A stretch of 43,967 bases of DNA from an uncultured Lewinella sp. (GCA_913057725.1 CAJXOS010000042.1:1-43967); one strand, 5' to 3'. Counted from the first letter of the stretch, positions 25,154-34,921 are shown. Notes: generated from the sequence alone by a model not told the origin. Program-made: numbers and translations.

Positions 25154-26848
25154 TTACACCTTCTTTCGCAACCAGCGATATTTATACCCTCGTACATACT
25201 GCTTAGTGCTCATTTCGGCATCGTCAATAAGGTCAGTATAAATGCCCTCCGGCAAATGAACCTCTTGCGTGGCAGGTGTAAGATTGAACAACAACCAGAC
25301 CTCTTCCCCTCGGTCTGGACTGAAGCGCTGGATGGCGATCAAAGACGGAGACAAATCATGAAACTGAAATGGTCCAAATGGATGGAAAGCAGCTGAATGC
25401 TGACGAACCTTCAAGAGTCGTTTTAGCGCAGGCCATACCTCATGACGCACATTGTCCTCTTCCAATTCTGCAACGAGCTGGTCGTAGTCGAGTTTTTCTC
25501 GGTTGATTCTTCGGTTATGGCCACTGCGCTGCATTCCTTCAATATCATTACGCGATCCTACCAGCGAATGAAAGTAAATGGCCGGCAACCCCGGAAAGCC
25601 CAGCATGACGGCTTGTGCCAATATCATTCTTGCAACTCCTAACTCCATGTCTTGTTCGGAGCCGCAAAGCAAGCTGAGATAGTTACAATTGATTTCATAG
25701 GGAGACTGCCCCCCATCCGCATCCGTTTTGTAGGATACGCGGCCACCATTTGCCTCTGCAGACTTGAGAAGAAGTCCAACTTCCTCTTGGTCGAGAATAC
25801 CGGTTACCGGGCGCAGCCCAACACCATCGTGGCTCGCCGTGAAATTGAAAAAGCATACCTCCTCGCTCGGCAGTTCGAGGCTTCTGGCCCAGGCCGTAAA
25901 TTTCTCCCCACTGCCGTAAAGCAGGCTATAAGCCAACAGTGGCGGTAAGGTAAAATTGTACACCATTTGTGCCTCATCGTAGCCATTGCCGAAGTAGGAG
26001 ATATTCTCAATGTGCGGAACATTGGTTTCTGTAATGAAAATCAGATCAGGCACCAATTCTGCCAGGACTGCTCGCATGGCCTTAATCAGATTATGCGTCT
26101 GCGGCAGGTGGATACAAGTACTATTGTCTTCCTTCCACATAAATCCAATAGCATCCAAGCGAACCAGTTTTGCGCCTTTCGCCGCATAAAACAGTAGTAA
26201 GTCGAGCACCTGGAGAAATACTTTCGGATTACGGTAGTTCAAGTCCACCTGATCCCGACTGAAAGTCGTCCATACATAACGGGTTTGCCCATTCACATCG
26301 GTATAATCATGTAGTAATGGCAACACTCGCGGCCGTACTACCTGAGAATAGTCTTTATTGGGGTCATCCTCGATAAAATAGTCTACGTATTCAGGATCAC
26401 GTGCTAAGAAGGCTTTGAACCAGTCTGATTCCTGCGAGATATGGTTAATCACACCATCAAACATGAGCCGATAAGAAGATGCCATTTCCCCGATGGTATC
26501 CCAGGTACCCCAATCCGGATGCACCGCATAGTAATCAATGACCGAAAAGCCATCATCCGAAGAATAAGGATAGAAAGGTAAAATGTGTACGGAGTTGATC
26601 AGCCCCTCTGTCTGCTCATCTAAGAAGCGCTGCAAGGTGCGCAATGGGAACTCTCCCTCGCGCCGCACCTGATCACCGTAGGTGATAAGAACTACGTCTT
26701 TTTCAGACATACTATGTTCCGTCACCTGAATGATCGATCGGTAGCGATCCACCAGAACTGGAATCTGCTCCAGTAAAGATGTTACCTCTCCTTCCGGATA
26801 AACCTGTTCTAGCAGGGACTGAATACGGTGTAGGGACTGTTTTTCCAT
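25154..26848 (-). CDS. GH13_18 sugar phosphorylase (sucrose/glucosylglycerate phosphorylase-like)
   Basis: A 564-residue alpha-amylase superfamily enzyme. The (beta/alpha)8 barrel has the nucleophile D232 in RLDAIGF, the acid/base E274 in FITETN and the third acid D341 in TASHDGVGLRP. The LRP after that Asp and the overall pattern (LPFYPYSSDDGFSVIDY) are typical of subfamily GH13_18, which phosphorolyses sucrose, sucrose 6-phosphate or glucosylglycerate to glucose 1-phosphate. Length is slightly above the usual 490-560. No signal peptide is seen, so it is cytoplasmic. Which disaccharide it uses cannot be decided. It lies upstream of the ECF sigma gene with 24 bases between. Confidence 0.88.
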   Translation of the reverse strand: MEKQSLHRIQSLLEQVYPEGEVTSLLEQIPVLVDRYRSIIQVTEHSMSEKDVVLITYGDQVRREGEFPLRTLQRFLDEQTEGLINSVHILPFYPYSSDDGFSVIDYYAVHPDWGTWDTIGEMASSYRLMFDGVINHISQESDWFKAFLARDPEYVDYFIEDDPNKDYSQVVRPRVLPLLHDYTDVNGQTRYVWTTFSRDQVDLNYRNPKVFLQVLDLLLFYAAKGAKLVRLDAIGFMWKEDNSTCIHLPQTHNLIKAMRAVLAELVPDLIFITETNVPHIENISYFGNGYDEAQMVYNFTLPPLLAYSLLYGSGEKFTAWARSLELPSEEVCFFNFTASHDGVGLRPVTGILDQEEVGLLLKSAEANGGRVSYKTDADGGQSPYEINCNYLSLLCGSEQDMELGVARMILAQAVMLGFPGLPAIYFHSLVGSRNDIEGMQRSGHNRRINREKLDYDQLVAELEEDNVRHEVWPALKRLLKVRQHSAAFHPFGPFQFHDLSPSLIAIQRFSPDRGEEVWLLFNLTPATQEVHLPEGIYTDLIDDAEMSTKQYVRGYKYRWLRKKV

Positions 26849-26961
26849 ATAGCAGCAATCATTTCTGCTAAAGTAAAACTTACCAGATATTTGGAAGAGG
26901 ATTGTGATCTTGATCTTTTCAACAAGACCACTACATTACCTACTTCAATTCCAGAAATAAC

Positions 26962-26996
26962 AAAACTCCAGCCTGAACTAATCAAGCTGGAGTTTT
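26962..26996. terminator. Bidirectional rho-independent terminator after hppD
   Basis: AAAACTCCAGC (26962-26972) pairs perfectly with GCTGGAGTTTT (26986-26996) over eleven base pairs across a 13-base loop. A and T runs at both edges allow termination on either strand. On the minus strand it lies 45 bases past the hppD stop and ends that transcript before the phosphorylase gene. Confidence 0.88.
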
Positions 26997-27040
26997 AGGC
27001 TGTTTAGTGGCACAGCGTAGCCAAGTCTTCCTAGTAAGCT

Positions 27041-28171
27041 TTACAAGGTTCCGCGCAAAGCCTGTTCACGTTCAATAGCTTCAAACAAGGCTTTGAAATT
27101 TCCTTTACCAAAGGAGCGAGCTCCTTTACGCTGGATAATCTCGAAGAACATGGTTGGACGAGGCTGAATCGGCTTCGTAAAGATTTGTAGCAAGTAGCCC
27201 TCATCATCGCGATCCACTAGAATACCTAGTTCACGAAGCGGTGCCAAGTCTTCTTCAATTTCTCCGACACGTTCCAAAAGCGTATCATAATAGGTACCAG
27301 GCACTTGTAGGAATTCGATACCACGAGCCCGCAATTCACGAACGGTAGTGATGATATCATCTGTAGCTACAGCCAAGTGCTGTACACCAGGACCTTCGTA
27401 GAAATCAAGGTACTCCTCGATTTGCGACTTACGCAAGCCCTCAGCTGGTTCGTTGATCGGGAATTTGATACGGCCATTGCCGTTGCTCATCACCTTACTC
27501 ATTAGTGCCGTGTACTCCGTAGAGATGTCCTTATCGTCAAAAGAAACGATCTGGGTGAAGCCCATTACATCGGCATAGAAGTTTACCCAGGTGTTCATCT
27601 CACCTAGCCCTACATTACCTACCATATGGTCGATGTACTGCAAACCGATACTCGCTGGGCGGTAAGTTGGGTTCCAAGGGCGGAAACCTGGTAAGAAGGT
27701 ACCGTTGTAATTTTTGCGCTCTACGAAGATATGTACCGTCTCGCCGTAGGTGTGGATGCCAGAACGTACTACTTGGCCATCTCCATCTTCCTCAACGACC
27801 GGCTCCATGAACGATTTTGCACCCCGCTTAACGGCTTCGTTATACGCTGAGCGAGCATCTTCTACCCAAAGTGCTACGACTTTCACGCCGTCACCATGTT
27901 GATCTACATGGCGGCCAATTTCAGTGCCACTCTTCAGGGGAGCAGTAAGCACTAGACGAATCTTATCTTGTTGCACCACGTAGGACTCGCGGTCACTAAG
28001 TCCTGTTTCCAAGCCTGCATAGGCAAGTGGCTGAAAACCCATCGCGGTCTGGTAGAAATGGGCAGCTTGCTTGGCATTACTTACGTACAGTTCTACGTAA
28101 TCTGTTCCCAATAGCGGCATGAAGTCCGCTGCTTCCGCATAAATCTTTTCCGGTGCGGTGGTTGTAGACAT
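27041..28171 (-). CDS. hppD: 4-hydroxyphenylpyruvate dioxygenase
   Basis: A 376-residue Fe(II) enzyme that converts 4-hydroxyphenylpyruvate to homogentisate in tyrosine breakdown. It has the two-half vicinal-oxygen-chelate layout. The metal ligands are H182 (IDHMVGNV), H265 (GVQHLAV) and E344 (FFEIIQRKG). The C-terminal RKGARSFGKGNFKALFEAIE is the highly conserved gating helix region. Length is normal for bacterial and animal enzymes. No homogentisate 1,2-dioxygenase gene is adjacent. The gene appears to stand alone, with a -7-like promoter and a small palindrome upstream and a strong terminator downstream. Confidence 0.97.
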   Translation of the reverse strand: MSTTTAPEKIYAEAADFMPLLGTDYVELYVSNAKQAAHFYQTAMGFQPLAYAGLETGLSDRESYVVQQDKIRLVLTAPLKSGTEIGRHVDQHGDGVKVVALWVEDARSAYNEAVKRGAKSFMEPVVEEDGDGQVVRSGIHTYGETVHIFVERKNYNGTFLPGFRPWNPTYRPASIGLQYIDHMVGNVGLGEMNTWVNFYADVMGFTQIVSFDDKDISTEYTALMSKVMSNGNGRIKFPINEPAEGLRKSQIEEYLDFYEGPGVQHLAVATDDIITTVRELRARGIEFLQVPGTYYDTLLERVGEIEEDLAPLRELGILVDRDDEGYLLQIFTKPIQPRPTMFFEIIQRKGARSFGKGNFKALFEAIEREQALRGTL

Positions 28172-28210
28172 GGTTTTGATTGGTTTTAGTTAAGACTGAG
28201 GCAAAATTAG

Positions 28211-28227
28211 TTGCCATGGCAAATATA
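28211..28227 (-). promoter_or_regulatory. Putative hppD promoter with overlapping palindrome
   Basis: On the minus strand TATATTTG (28227-28220) matches TAnnTTTG exactly and would start transcription near 28213, about 42 bases before the hppD ATG. It overlaps the 12-base perfect palindrome TTGCCATGGCAA (28211-28222), which could be an operator. No clear TTTG is found at -33. Confidence 0.4.
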
Positions 28228-28378
28228 TTGTTTTTTGCACAGTTTTGCCAGTATTCAGTCCCCTATCGACTTACCAGAAATAAAGACATCTTCACGAAGT
28301 ACTCCTTAGGGCTTGATAAATTGAACGTACACTTACCGTTTATGTGGGCTATTTTAATAACACCTAAAGGCCAACGCC

Positions 28379-29653
28379 ATGCTACGAGTAAGTATAACCC
28401 TTGTCGTTCTTCTAGCTGCGATCAGTTGCTTAAACGCGCAGCGGGGCGTCGTATTGGATGCGGGCTCGCAACAACCACTTGAAGGGGCTACGATTTATGC
28501 GGTGAATAGTGAGGATGGTACCATAACGGATGAGGAAGGGCGTTTCAGCCTAGAACTCACCCAATTTCCCGATACGCTCATTGTCTCCTATTTGGGCTAC
28601 GAACAAGAAGTAATCCCCATTAGAAGACCTGACACCTACTGGGAGGTCCGGCTAGAAAGCACCAGTTCCCTTCTACCTGAGATCATCGTCAACTCCTATC
28701 GCCGGCCCAAGCAGCTTACCGAACAGCACAAAAGCATCAGTGACTTTCTAGTTATAGGAGAACAACTCCTCCTCCTCACGTACTACGATAAAAGACCACA
28801 TTATCGCCTGTCCATCGCCGATCAGGCCGGCAATATTCTCCAAACGCAGGCACTTGCAGGAAGGCGACCGGAACAATTGTTTCAGGGTTGCCTGGGTGGC
28901 TTATACCTGATATATCCTACCCATTTGCAAGAGCTTCGAATAGACGCCAACCATATCCAATTAGCCGATAGCATTACGATTCAGGCCTACCGCAATACAC
29001 TACGGCCTTGCCTGTATGCCAATGACCAATACGTATTTCCTGGCTATTATCGACATCATCAACAAGTCTTCCAACTCTTCGCTGCTCCCAGAGATGGCAG
29101 TGCTTCTCAGTTGTTGGAAACGATTGTCAATGAAAAGGTTCTGCGTCATATGGAAGATGAAGAGCGTTTTTTGGCCAATAAAGCACGCACAATCGTAGAA
29201 ACCAATCCGCAGGAAGGCACGCGTGTCCGGCGAATGTATGCCGATGAACGGCGTTTTGCGGCGCAGATATTATATCGCCCGGTAAGAGCACAGGTGTTTC
29301 CCTTCGGTGATCTCCTTCTCTTGTTTGACTACACCAATCATCGTATCCGCTGGCTGGACACGAATGGCAATACCCATCGGGAAACCCCCATCGTTTTTCA
29401 TCGAAGAAATCCGTACAAGGTGGAGGTTTTGAGAGATAAAATCTATGACCGCCTCTATGTTTTGCAAGCAGATAATAAGTACACCTACCTGTATGAGATC
29501 GACCCGAGGACCGGTCAGTTGAGCGAAGCTGCCGCTATACCTGAGATCTACATCAAGAAGGTCCAAGTCCGGGCAGGCAAATTGTTCTACTTGCACAAAG
29601 GAGTTACCTTTGAGGAACGCTGGCAATATCTTTACCGCGTCGACCTCGAATAA
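28379..29653 (+). CDS. Secreted carboxypeptidase-regulatory-like domain protein with beta-propeller-like region
   Basis: A 424-residue exported protein. A signal peptide covers about 1-20 (cleavage near LNAQ). Residues 22-82 are a CarboxypepD_reg-like (transthyretin-like) beta-sandwich, with [17 protein letters not shown] and [10 protein letters not shown], as seen at the start of TonB-dependent SusC-like proteins; no plug or barrel follows here. Residues 115-420 contain repeated beta-strand patterns (such as IRWLDTNGN and [12 protein letters not shown]) that suggest a propeller. A cysteine at 17 could be a lipobox (AISC), but cleavage after NAQ is more likely. It is followed by rnhB after seven bases. 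Its function is unknown. Confidence 0.78.
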   Translation: MLRVSITLVVLLAAISCLNAQRGVVLDAGSQQPLEGATIYAVNSEDGTITDEEGRFSLELTQFPDTLIVSYLGYEQEVIPIRRPDTYWEVRLESTSSLLPEIIVNSYRRPKQLTEQHKSISDFLVIGEQLLLLTYYDKRPHYRLSIADQAGNILQTQALAGRRPEQLFQGCLGGLYLIYPTHLQELRIDANHIQLADSITIQAYRNTLRPCLYANDQYVFPGYYRHHQQVFQLFAAPRDGSASQLLETIVNEKVLRHMEDEERFLANKARTIVETNPQEGTRVRRMYADERRFAAQILYRPVRAQVFPFGDLLLLFDYTNHRIRWLDTNGNTHRETPIVFHRRNPYKVEVLRDKIYDRLYVLQADNKYTYLYEIDPRTGQLSEAAAIPEIYIKKVQVRAGKLFYLHKGVTFEERWQYLYRVDLE

Positions 29654-29660
29654 GCGAACT

Positions 29661-30263
29661 ATGCTTGCACCTTTTCTGGATGAACACTTAATTGAAGCCG
29701 GTTGCGACGAAGCCGGCCGTGGCTGTCTAGCAGGCCCTGTATTTGCAGCTGCCGTCATCCTCCCTAAAGACTTTAGCCACCCACTCCTCAACGACTCCAA
29801 GCAGTTGAGCGAAAAGAAGCGTTATGCCGCCCGTGAAATTGTAGAGCAAGAAGCCATTGCCTGGGCCGTAGCTCAGGTAGATCCTGCAGAAATTGACCAG
29901 CTTAATATTCTTCGTGCGTCCTTCATTTGCATGCATCGAGCACTGGATCAACTAAAGACGCGCCCCGAACAATTGCTAATTGATGGCAATCGCTTTATTC
30001 CCTACGGAGAAGTTCCCTACCACACCATCGTGAAGGGGGATGGGAAGTACCTCTCTATCGCCGCAGCCAGCATTCTGGCCAAGACCTACCGCGACGATTA
30101 CATGCTACGTATCCACGAAGATTATCCTTACTACCTCTGGAATAAAAACAAGGGTTACCCCGCTAAAGCGCACCGCGCCGCCATTGCCGAGCATGGTGCC
30201 TGCGAGCATCACCGCCGTTCGTTTAGGCTACTGCCGGATGTGGTGCAGGGGAGTTTGTTTTAG
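29661..30263 (+). CDS. rnhB: Ribonuclease HII
   Basis: A 200-residue endonuclease that cuts the RNA strand of RNA-DNA hybrids and removes misincorporated ribonucleotides. The active-site acids are D16 and E17 ([13 protein letters not shown]), D108 (LLIDGN) and an aspartate after [12 protein letters not shown] and AKTYRD motifs are typical for type 2 enzymes. An in-frame ATG at 29610 would add 17 residues but overlaps the preceding gene, so I chose 29661. The gene lies seven bases after the previous stop codon. Confidence 0.96.
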   Translation: MLAPFLDEHLIEAGCDEAGRGCLAGPVFAAAVILPKDFSHPLLNDSKQLSEKKRYAAREIVEQEAIAWAVAQVDPAEIDQLNILRASFICMHRALDQLKTRPEQLLIDGNRFIPYGEVPYHTIVKGDGKYLSIAAASILAKTYRDDYMLRIHEDYPYYLWNKNKGYPAKAHRAAIAEHGACEHHRRSFRLLPDVVQGSLF

Positions 30264-30338
30264 GGGAATGAGGTAAAAATCATCTCTATCACTCATAGTT
30301 ACAATCTCTAGATTTCGTTTCCCTTAAACTGCAATATC

Positions 30339-30363
30339 TCCAATAGACAAGAAGTTTATTGGA
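30339..30363. other. Small hairpin upstream of the lipoprotein gene
   Basis: TCCAATA (30339-30345) pairs with TATTGGA (30357-30363) around an eleven-base loop. It lies in the 154-base gap after rnhB. It may be a weak transcription or mRNA-stability element; no T-run follows. Confidence 0.3.
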
Positions 30364-30417
30364 AGGAGTCAGTAATGCCCACTTCTGTGATTTAGCAAAA
30401 CACAACCTTCCCCCCTC

Positions 30418-31263
30418 ATGAAAACCAGTAGCAGAACTCAACATATTCTCTTCGCTCTAGCAAGCACCGTTTTCACCTTATTTTCTTGTGGTCAAGATGA
30501 TGATATAGCCATCAATACAAATACTCCTTTCCAGTTTGAAGATGGTTTTGAATCTATCAACAATGATTTGAGCGACCTCTTTGTGGCTGATGGTAGTAGA
30601 TGGACAAACATTCAACTTGTCCACCCTAATACTGCTGACAATACCATTGAGTTAAGCACAACTACAGTTAGCGAGCGCGATTACTCCTTGAAGATTACGG
30701 CTCAACCGTCTGATGATATCTTATCAAAAGCCGACATCGAAAAAGGGGGCTTATCCGCTCCGATAGGAAGTACGATTACCATTGAAGCAAAGTTCTACAT
30801 CGACTCGACAGAAGATCTACAGGATCTGTTTTTGATCGACCTCGAATGTTGTTCTTGCTGGGATCCTTCGGTTCCGGATAATCAATGTCCTGGGATTCGC
30901 TTGAAAATGGGAAGTGATAACTACTTGTCAATAGAGAGAGGTAAAATATTAGGCACAACTATTTCGCAGACACAAATCCCTTTTCCGCTACAGGAATGGG
31001 TAAATGTAAAGTGGATTACAACACTTTCTCCTGATGAAAGTGGTGCCAACTCCTTAGTCATAAACGGAACAGAAGTGATCAATGAGCCGGGAAAAAACAT
31101 GCCAAATGCAGAGGAGTTTCGACGAGAAGCTGAAATGCAGGGTATCTCTTTTGACCTCCAAGAACCCCTCGTCTACGAGAGAATCCAAATTGGCGCAACC
31201 GCTAATCCGACAGAACACGAAATCGTGATGTATGTGGACGACTTTAAGGTCAATGTAGAATAG
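30418..31263 (+). CDS. Probable surface lipoprotein with concanavalin-like beta-sandwich
   Basis: A 281-residue lipoprotein. The signal peptide ends in a lipobox LFSC, with C24 as the lipidated residue. The next residues are GQDDD, which resemble the acidic lipoprotein export signal that sends Bacteroidota lipoproteins to the cell surface. Residues 35-281 show the layout of a polysaccharide-lyase/LamG-like jelly roll (FEDGFES, SGANSLVINGTEV, and the closing VMYVDDFKV). No catalytic residues can be named. A cysteine cluster CCSCWD near residues 142-147 is unusual and could bind a metal or form disulfides. Glycan binding or degradation is inferred only. Confidence 0.75.
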   Translation: MKTSSRTQHILFALASTVFTLFSCGQDDDIAINTNTPFQFEDGFESINNDLSDLFVADGSRWTNIQLVHPNTADNTIELSTTTVSERDYSLKITAQPSDDILSKADIEKGGLSAPIGSTITIEAKFYIDSTEDLQDLFLIDLECCSCWDPSVPDNQCPGIRLKMGSDNYLSIERGKILGTTISQTQIPFPLQEWVNVKWITTLSPDESGANSLVINGTEVINEPGKNMPNAEEFRREAEMQGISFDLQEPLVYERIQIGATANPTEHEIVMYVDDFKVNVE

Positions 31264-31309
31264 AACGTCGCTTAAGTCCGCCGACCTAGAGCTAATCCTG
31301 CATTAGTGA

Positions 31310-31430
31310 ATACCAGAAAAAACTGTCCGTATTTGAACACCATTGTTCATAGTTAGACGATTCAACCCCCACCTCATGCTCCAGCTCAAAACATAAGGCA
31401 TTGAAAATGAAATAGTTGATTTTCTGGTAT
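31310..31430. repeat. Long-spaced inverted repeat in intergenic region
   Basis: ATACCAGAAAA (31310-31320) is the exact reverse complement of TTTTCTGGTAT (31420-31430). A third related site, ACCAGAAAAAAC, occurs at 31312-31323 and again at 31520-31531 just before the permease ATG. The 277-base gap (31264-31540) holds no ORF of note. Confidence 0.45.
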
Positions 31431-31540
31431 AGATGTTGGTGCAAAAAAAGAGCTAGGTACTAGATGATTTTGTGGTTTGAGTCAATACTAGCCTAATAGC
31501 TACCAATAAACTACCGACCACCAGAAAAAACGCCCGCTTC

Positions 31541-33910
31541 ATGTTAAAGAACTACTTCAAATTAGCTTATCGGAATTTATTGCGAAACAAGCTGGTTAGC
31601 TTAATTAATATAGTAGGCTTATCGGTTGCTATAGCTGCAGCCATTACGGTCTTTTTATACCTGCAAAACGAATGGAGCAAGGATCATTTCCATGAAAATG
31701 GAGATCGTATTTTCATGGTGGAATATACGGTCGATTACAATGAAGAAACACAAGTCCATGGCACCGTACCTATGCCCTTAGGCCAAGCCCTAGCAACCGA
31801 CTTCCCTCAAATCGAACAGTTTGCTCGCGTGGACAACTGGAGAAGTAGTGTTTATTTAGAAGATCGCGTTTTTCATGAATCTGTATCCTTTGTAGATCCT
31901 AGCTTTTTTGAGGTCTTCTCCTTCCCTTTGGATAAAGGAACTCCACAAGTACTAGATGCTCCCAATGCGGTTATTATTAGTGCCAAATTAGCCGATAAGT
32001 TCTTTCAAGACCAAGACCCCATTGGCCAAGCCTTGACGATTGTTTTTGGCAATGACGAGAAAAAAATATTTACCGTCAAAGGGGTGGCCGCTCCATTTCC
32101 CGCAAATGCAGGACTTAGATTTAGTATCGTGGCGGGGATGAATGCTTATACCAGCATTAGTGGAGTGAACATGAATGATTGGCAAAATCACACAAGCGGC
32201 ACTTTCATTCAATTACAAGATGTAGCCAACGCAGCACTCATTGCCAGCAAGATGAATAAATATGTTGCCGTACAAAATGAGGCTAATGAAAACCTGCAAA
32301 TACAATCCTTTGTATTGGATAACCTGATCCATCCTAACCCCAGAGCCCATGAAGTAATTGACAGGCCATCTAGTATCACCCACCCTTTAGTCATATTCCT
32401 ATCTGCATTATTGGCTCCGTTAATGATGGCTTTATCCTGCTTCAATTATATCAATATTTCCCTGGGAGTTGCGGGGAAACGCTTAAAGGAAATTGGCATA
32501 CGAAAAGTGATTGGCGGCAAAAAAATACAGCTGGTGGGGCAGTTCATGACAGAAAATCTATTGCTCTGTTCGCTAGCTTTAATCTTAGGCTTATTATTTG
32601 CCCATGAGGCCCTCATTCCCCTTTTTAACGCTAGCCAATCTCATCAGATTTCACTTTCATTTACAGACACGCCAAGCCTCTGGTTCTTTTTAGCTGCTTT
32701 ATTGGCTTTTGTTGCCATAGCCTCAGGGGCGTACCCTGCTTTTTACATCAGCGCCTTCCAGCCTACCGCAATTTTTAAAGGCAGTCAACAGATCATTAAG
32801 AAAAATAAGCTAACGCAATTATTCTTGGGAATACAGTTTGTACTTGCCTTTGGTATAGTCATCACGGCGGTACTGCTACTGACAATGGGAAAAAAATGGA
32901 TGAATTTAGACTGGGGATACCAGCCAGATTCGACCTTTATCGTTCGTCTGGATCACGCTGAGCAATACGATATTCTAAAAAACGAATTTGAAACTGTCCC
33001 CTATGTGCACCAGATCGCCGGCAGTGTCAATCATGTTGGTCAGTTCATTTCCCGGTCGCAACTAAAAATAGGCGAACACATGGCCGAAGCCGTGCAGTTT
33101 CAAGTCAGTGCTGACTATTTCACAACTTTAGGTTTAGAACTTGATCAGGGGCGTTTTTTTGATCCCAATCGTCCAGTAGCCGATTCCCAAACGGTGGTGG
33201 TAAATCAGATCTTTGCCGACCAACAAAAATGGACTAACCCACTCGGGAAAAGCCTGCTACGAGAAAATCAGCGATACGAAGTAATTGGGGTAGCGAAAAA
33301 CTTTAAGGTGACCGGCCAATCTGATCAGCTACCTGTGGCGATTTTCCTAGAGAATGATAATGCCTATAATTATCTAGCCATTCGACATACCGCTGGAACA
33401 GGAGAACAGGTTGAGGCCCTTGTCGAGGATAAATGGGCTTCTTTGTATCCTAACATCCCTCTTCAATGCTTTCCCCAGGAACTAGTATTTGAAGACTTCT
33501 ACAAGAGCGTTCAAAGGGGATATACGAACCTTTGCTACATCGCCGGTCTAGCATTGCTCATTGCTTGTATGGGGCTCTTGGGCCTATCTATTCAAAACTA
33601 TACCCGTTTTCTAAAAGAGGCCAGTATTCGAAAAGTATTTGGCGCATCGGTCGGGCAGGTTTTACTCTTAGCCAACAGGAACTTCATTCTCTTATTAGTT
33701 GTTGCCAGTATTATCGCAACTGGTCTGTGTTGGATAGGAATGCAAACATTGTTATACACTTCCCGAGAACATTTAGGAGACATCCAGTTTGGTATTATGC
33801 CCTATTTATTAGCCAACCTGTTAGTCTTTCTTACGGCTTGTATCGCTGTTAGTAGGCAGTCCTACATGCTTGCTACAGTTGATCCAGCGAACTCATTGAA
33901 GGAAGAGTAG
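31541..33910 (+). CDS. ABC transporter permease, eight-TM MacB-type (FtsX domains twice)
   Basis: A 789-residue inner-membrane protein with two FtsX-like units. Predicted helices lie at about 19-40, 281-305, 344-364, 379-403, 424-449, 662-686, 708-733 and 750-772. Large periplasmic domains sit after the first and fifth helices. The cytoplasmic motifs LKEIGIRKVIGG (about 315) and LKEASIRKVFGA (about 692) mark each unit. This two-unit form is common in Bacteroidota, often as part of antimicrobial-peptide or lipoprotein export systems. No ATPase gene is adjacent. A GNAT acetyltransferase follows after 14 bases and is probably co-transcribed. Confidence 0.92.
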   Translation: MLKNYFKLAYRNLLRNKLVSLINIVGLSVAIAAAITVFLYLQNEWSKDHFHENGDRIFMVEYTVDYNEETQVHGTVPMPLGQALATDFPQIEQFARVDNWRSSVYLEDRVFHESVSFVDPSFFEVFSFPLDKGTPQVLDAPNAVIISAKLADKFFQDQDPIGQALTIVFGNDEKKIFTVKGVAAPFPANAGLRFSIVAGMNAYTSISGVNMNDWQNHTSGTFIQLQDVANAALIASKMNKYVAVQNEANENLQIQSFVLDNLIHPNPRAHEVIDRPSSITHPLVIFLSALLAPLMMALSCFNYINISLGVAGKRLKEIGIRKVIGGKKIQLVGQFMTENLLLCSLALILGLLFAHEALIPLFNASQSHQISLSFTDTPSLWFFLAALLAFVAIASGAYPAFYISAFQPTAIFKGSQQIIKKNKLTQLFLGIQFVLAFGIVITAVLLLTMGKKWMNLDWGYQPDSTFIVRLDHAEQYDILKNEFETVPYVHQIAGSVNHVGQFISRSQLKIGEHMAEAVQFQVSADYFTTLGLELDQGRFFDPNRPVADSQTVVVNQIFADQQKWTNPLGKSLLRENQRYEVIGVAKNFKVTGQSDQLPVAIFLENDNAYNYLAIRHTAGTGEQVEALVEDKWASLYPNIPLQCFPQELVFEDFYKSVQRGYTNLCYIAGLALLIACMGLLGLSIQNYTRFLKEASIRKVFGASVGQVLLLANRNFILLLVVASIIATGLCWIGMQTLLYTSREHLGDIQFGIMPYLLANLLVFLTACIAVSRQSYMLATVDPANSLKEE

Positions 33911-33924
33911 GAAAAGTAAATTCA

Positions 33925-34767
33925 ATGGCCCTCAAAACGTACCCCAGTTCAACCCTATATCTAAGGGAGAACCAGGCATACCTCAAGCAACAGGAAACAC
34001 TAAACAGCCTCTTGCTGGGCCTTGCACTCGGTAATACCCCGAAGGAAAAAGATGATAGCCTATATCTATCTATTCATAATGGAAATCAAATCTTACTCAC
34101 CGGCATGCAGACCGGTGGCCGCAACCTCATCGTCTACGGAAATGAACTAGAGCAAGAGAACTTTACCCCTCCCTTGGTCGGTTTTCTGCGCCAGGAAAAC
34201 ATCAAGCTTCCAGGCATCATAGGCCCCAAGAACCTGGCCTTGGCCTTAGGCAATTCATTAGCTAACAATTTAGGCTGGCAATACGAAGTAGTCTACAAAC
34301 AACTCGTATACGAACTTACCGCTGTGAAACACATCCCTACTCATACCGGCAACATGAGGCAGGCAGGACCGGAGGATGTTGATTTAGTAGCAGAATGGAT
34401 GCATCTGTTTTTGATCGAAGCATTGAATGAAGATGATCGGGAAGTAGCTCACCAAAGCGCTGTAAAGAAAATTGATGGCGGTGAGGTGTATCTCTGGAAA
34501 ACAGAAACAATCGTTTCAATGTGTTGTGTCGCTAGACCTACCCAGAATGGTATCACCATCAATTATGTGTTCACTCCCAAGGAGCACCGAAAAAAGGGCT
34601 ACGGCACCAAGATAGTAGCTGAAGTGAGTAATTTGATGCTGAAAGAAGGTGGGTATCGTTTCTGCACCCTATTTACCGATATGGAGAACCCCACCTCCAA
34701 TGACATTTACCAAAAAATAGGCTACGAACCGATTGGAGAATTTCGGGTCATTGAGTTTCGCCACTAA
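33925..34767 (+). CDS. GNAT family N-acetyltransferase
   Basis: A 280-residue protein. The C-terminal half is a GNAT domain: the acetyl-CoA pyrophosphate loop is RKKGYG at about 221-226 after VFTPKEH, and the final strands include YQKIGYEPIGEF. Residues 1-140 form a second, more divergent domain, as in two-domain GNATs. No signal peptide is present. The substrate is unknown. The gene starts 14 bases after the permease stop, so they are likely one operon ended by the terminator at 34922-34954. Confidence 0.85.
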   Translation: MALKTYPSSTLYLRENQAYLKQQETLNSLLLGLALGNTPKEKDDSLYLSIHNGNQILLTGMQTGGRNLIVYGNELEQENFTPPLVGFLRQENIKLPGIIGPKNLALALGNSLANNLGWQYEVVYKQLVYELTAVKHIPTHTGNMRQAGPEDVDLVAEWMHLFLIEALNEDDREVAHQSAVKKIDGGEVYLWKTETIVSMCCVARPTQNGITINYVFTPKEHRKKGYGTKIVAEVSNLMLKEGGYRFCTLFTDMENPTSNDIYQKIGYEPIGEFRVIEFRH

Positions 34768-34921
34768 TTCCTCAAGCAAAACTGCTCAGTTCTTAAGTCG
34801 CTGCGCATTTTTACCACTACCTAGCCTCAAATAGTCTTTGCTTTGCTATTGCTGACAGTGAAATGGCAGTAAAGTAGAACATTAAAGTAGACGTTGCGTG
34901 CCTCTGAAGGGCACCGTTGAG

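Noticed and set aside
29610..29660. Earlier ATG for ribonuclease HII
   Set aside because: It lies inside the preceding gene and adds a non-conserved tail; the ATG at 29661 fits the family N-terminus.
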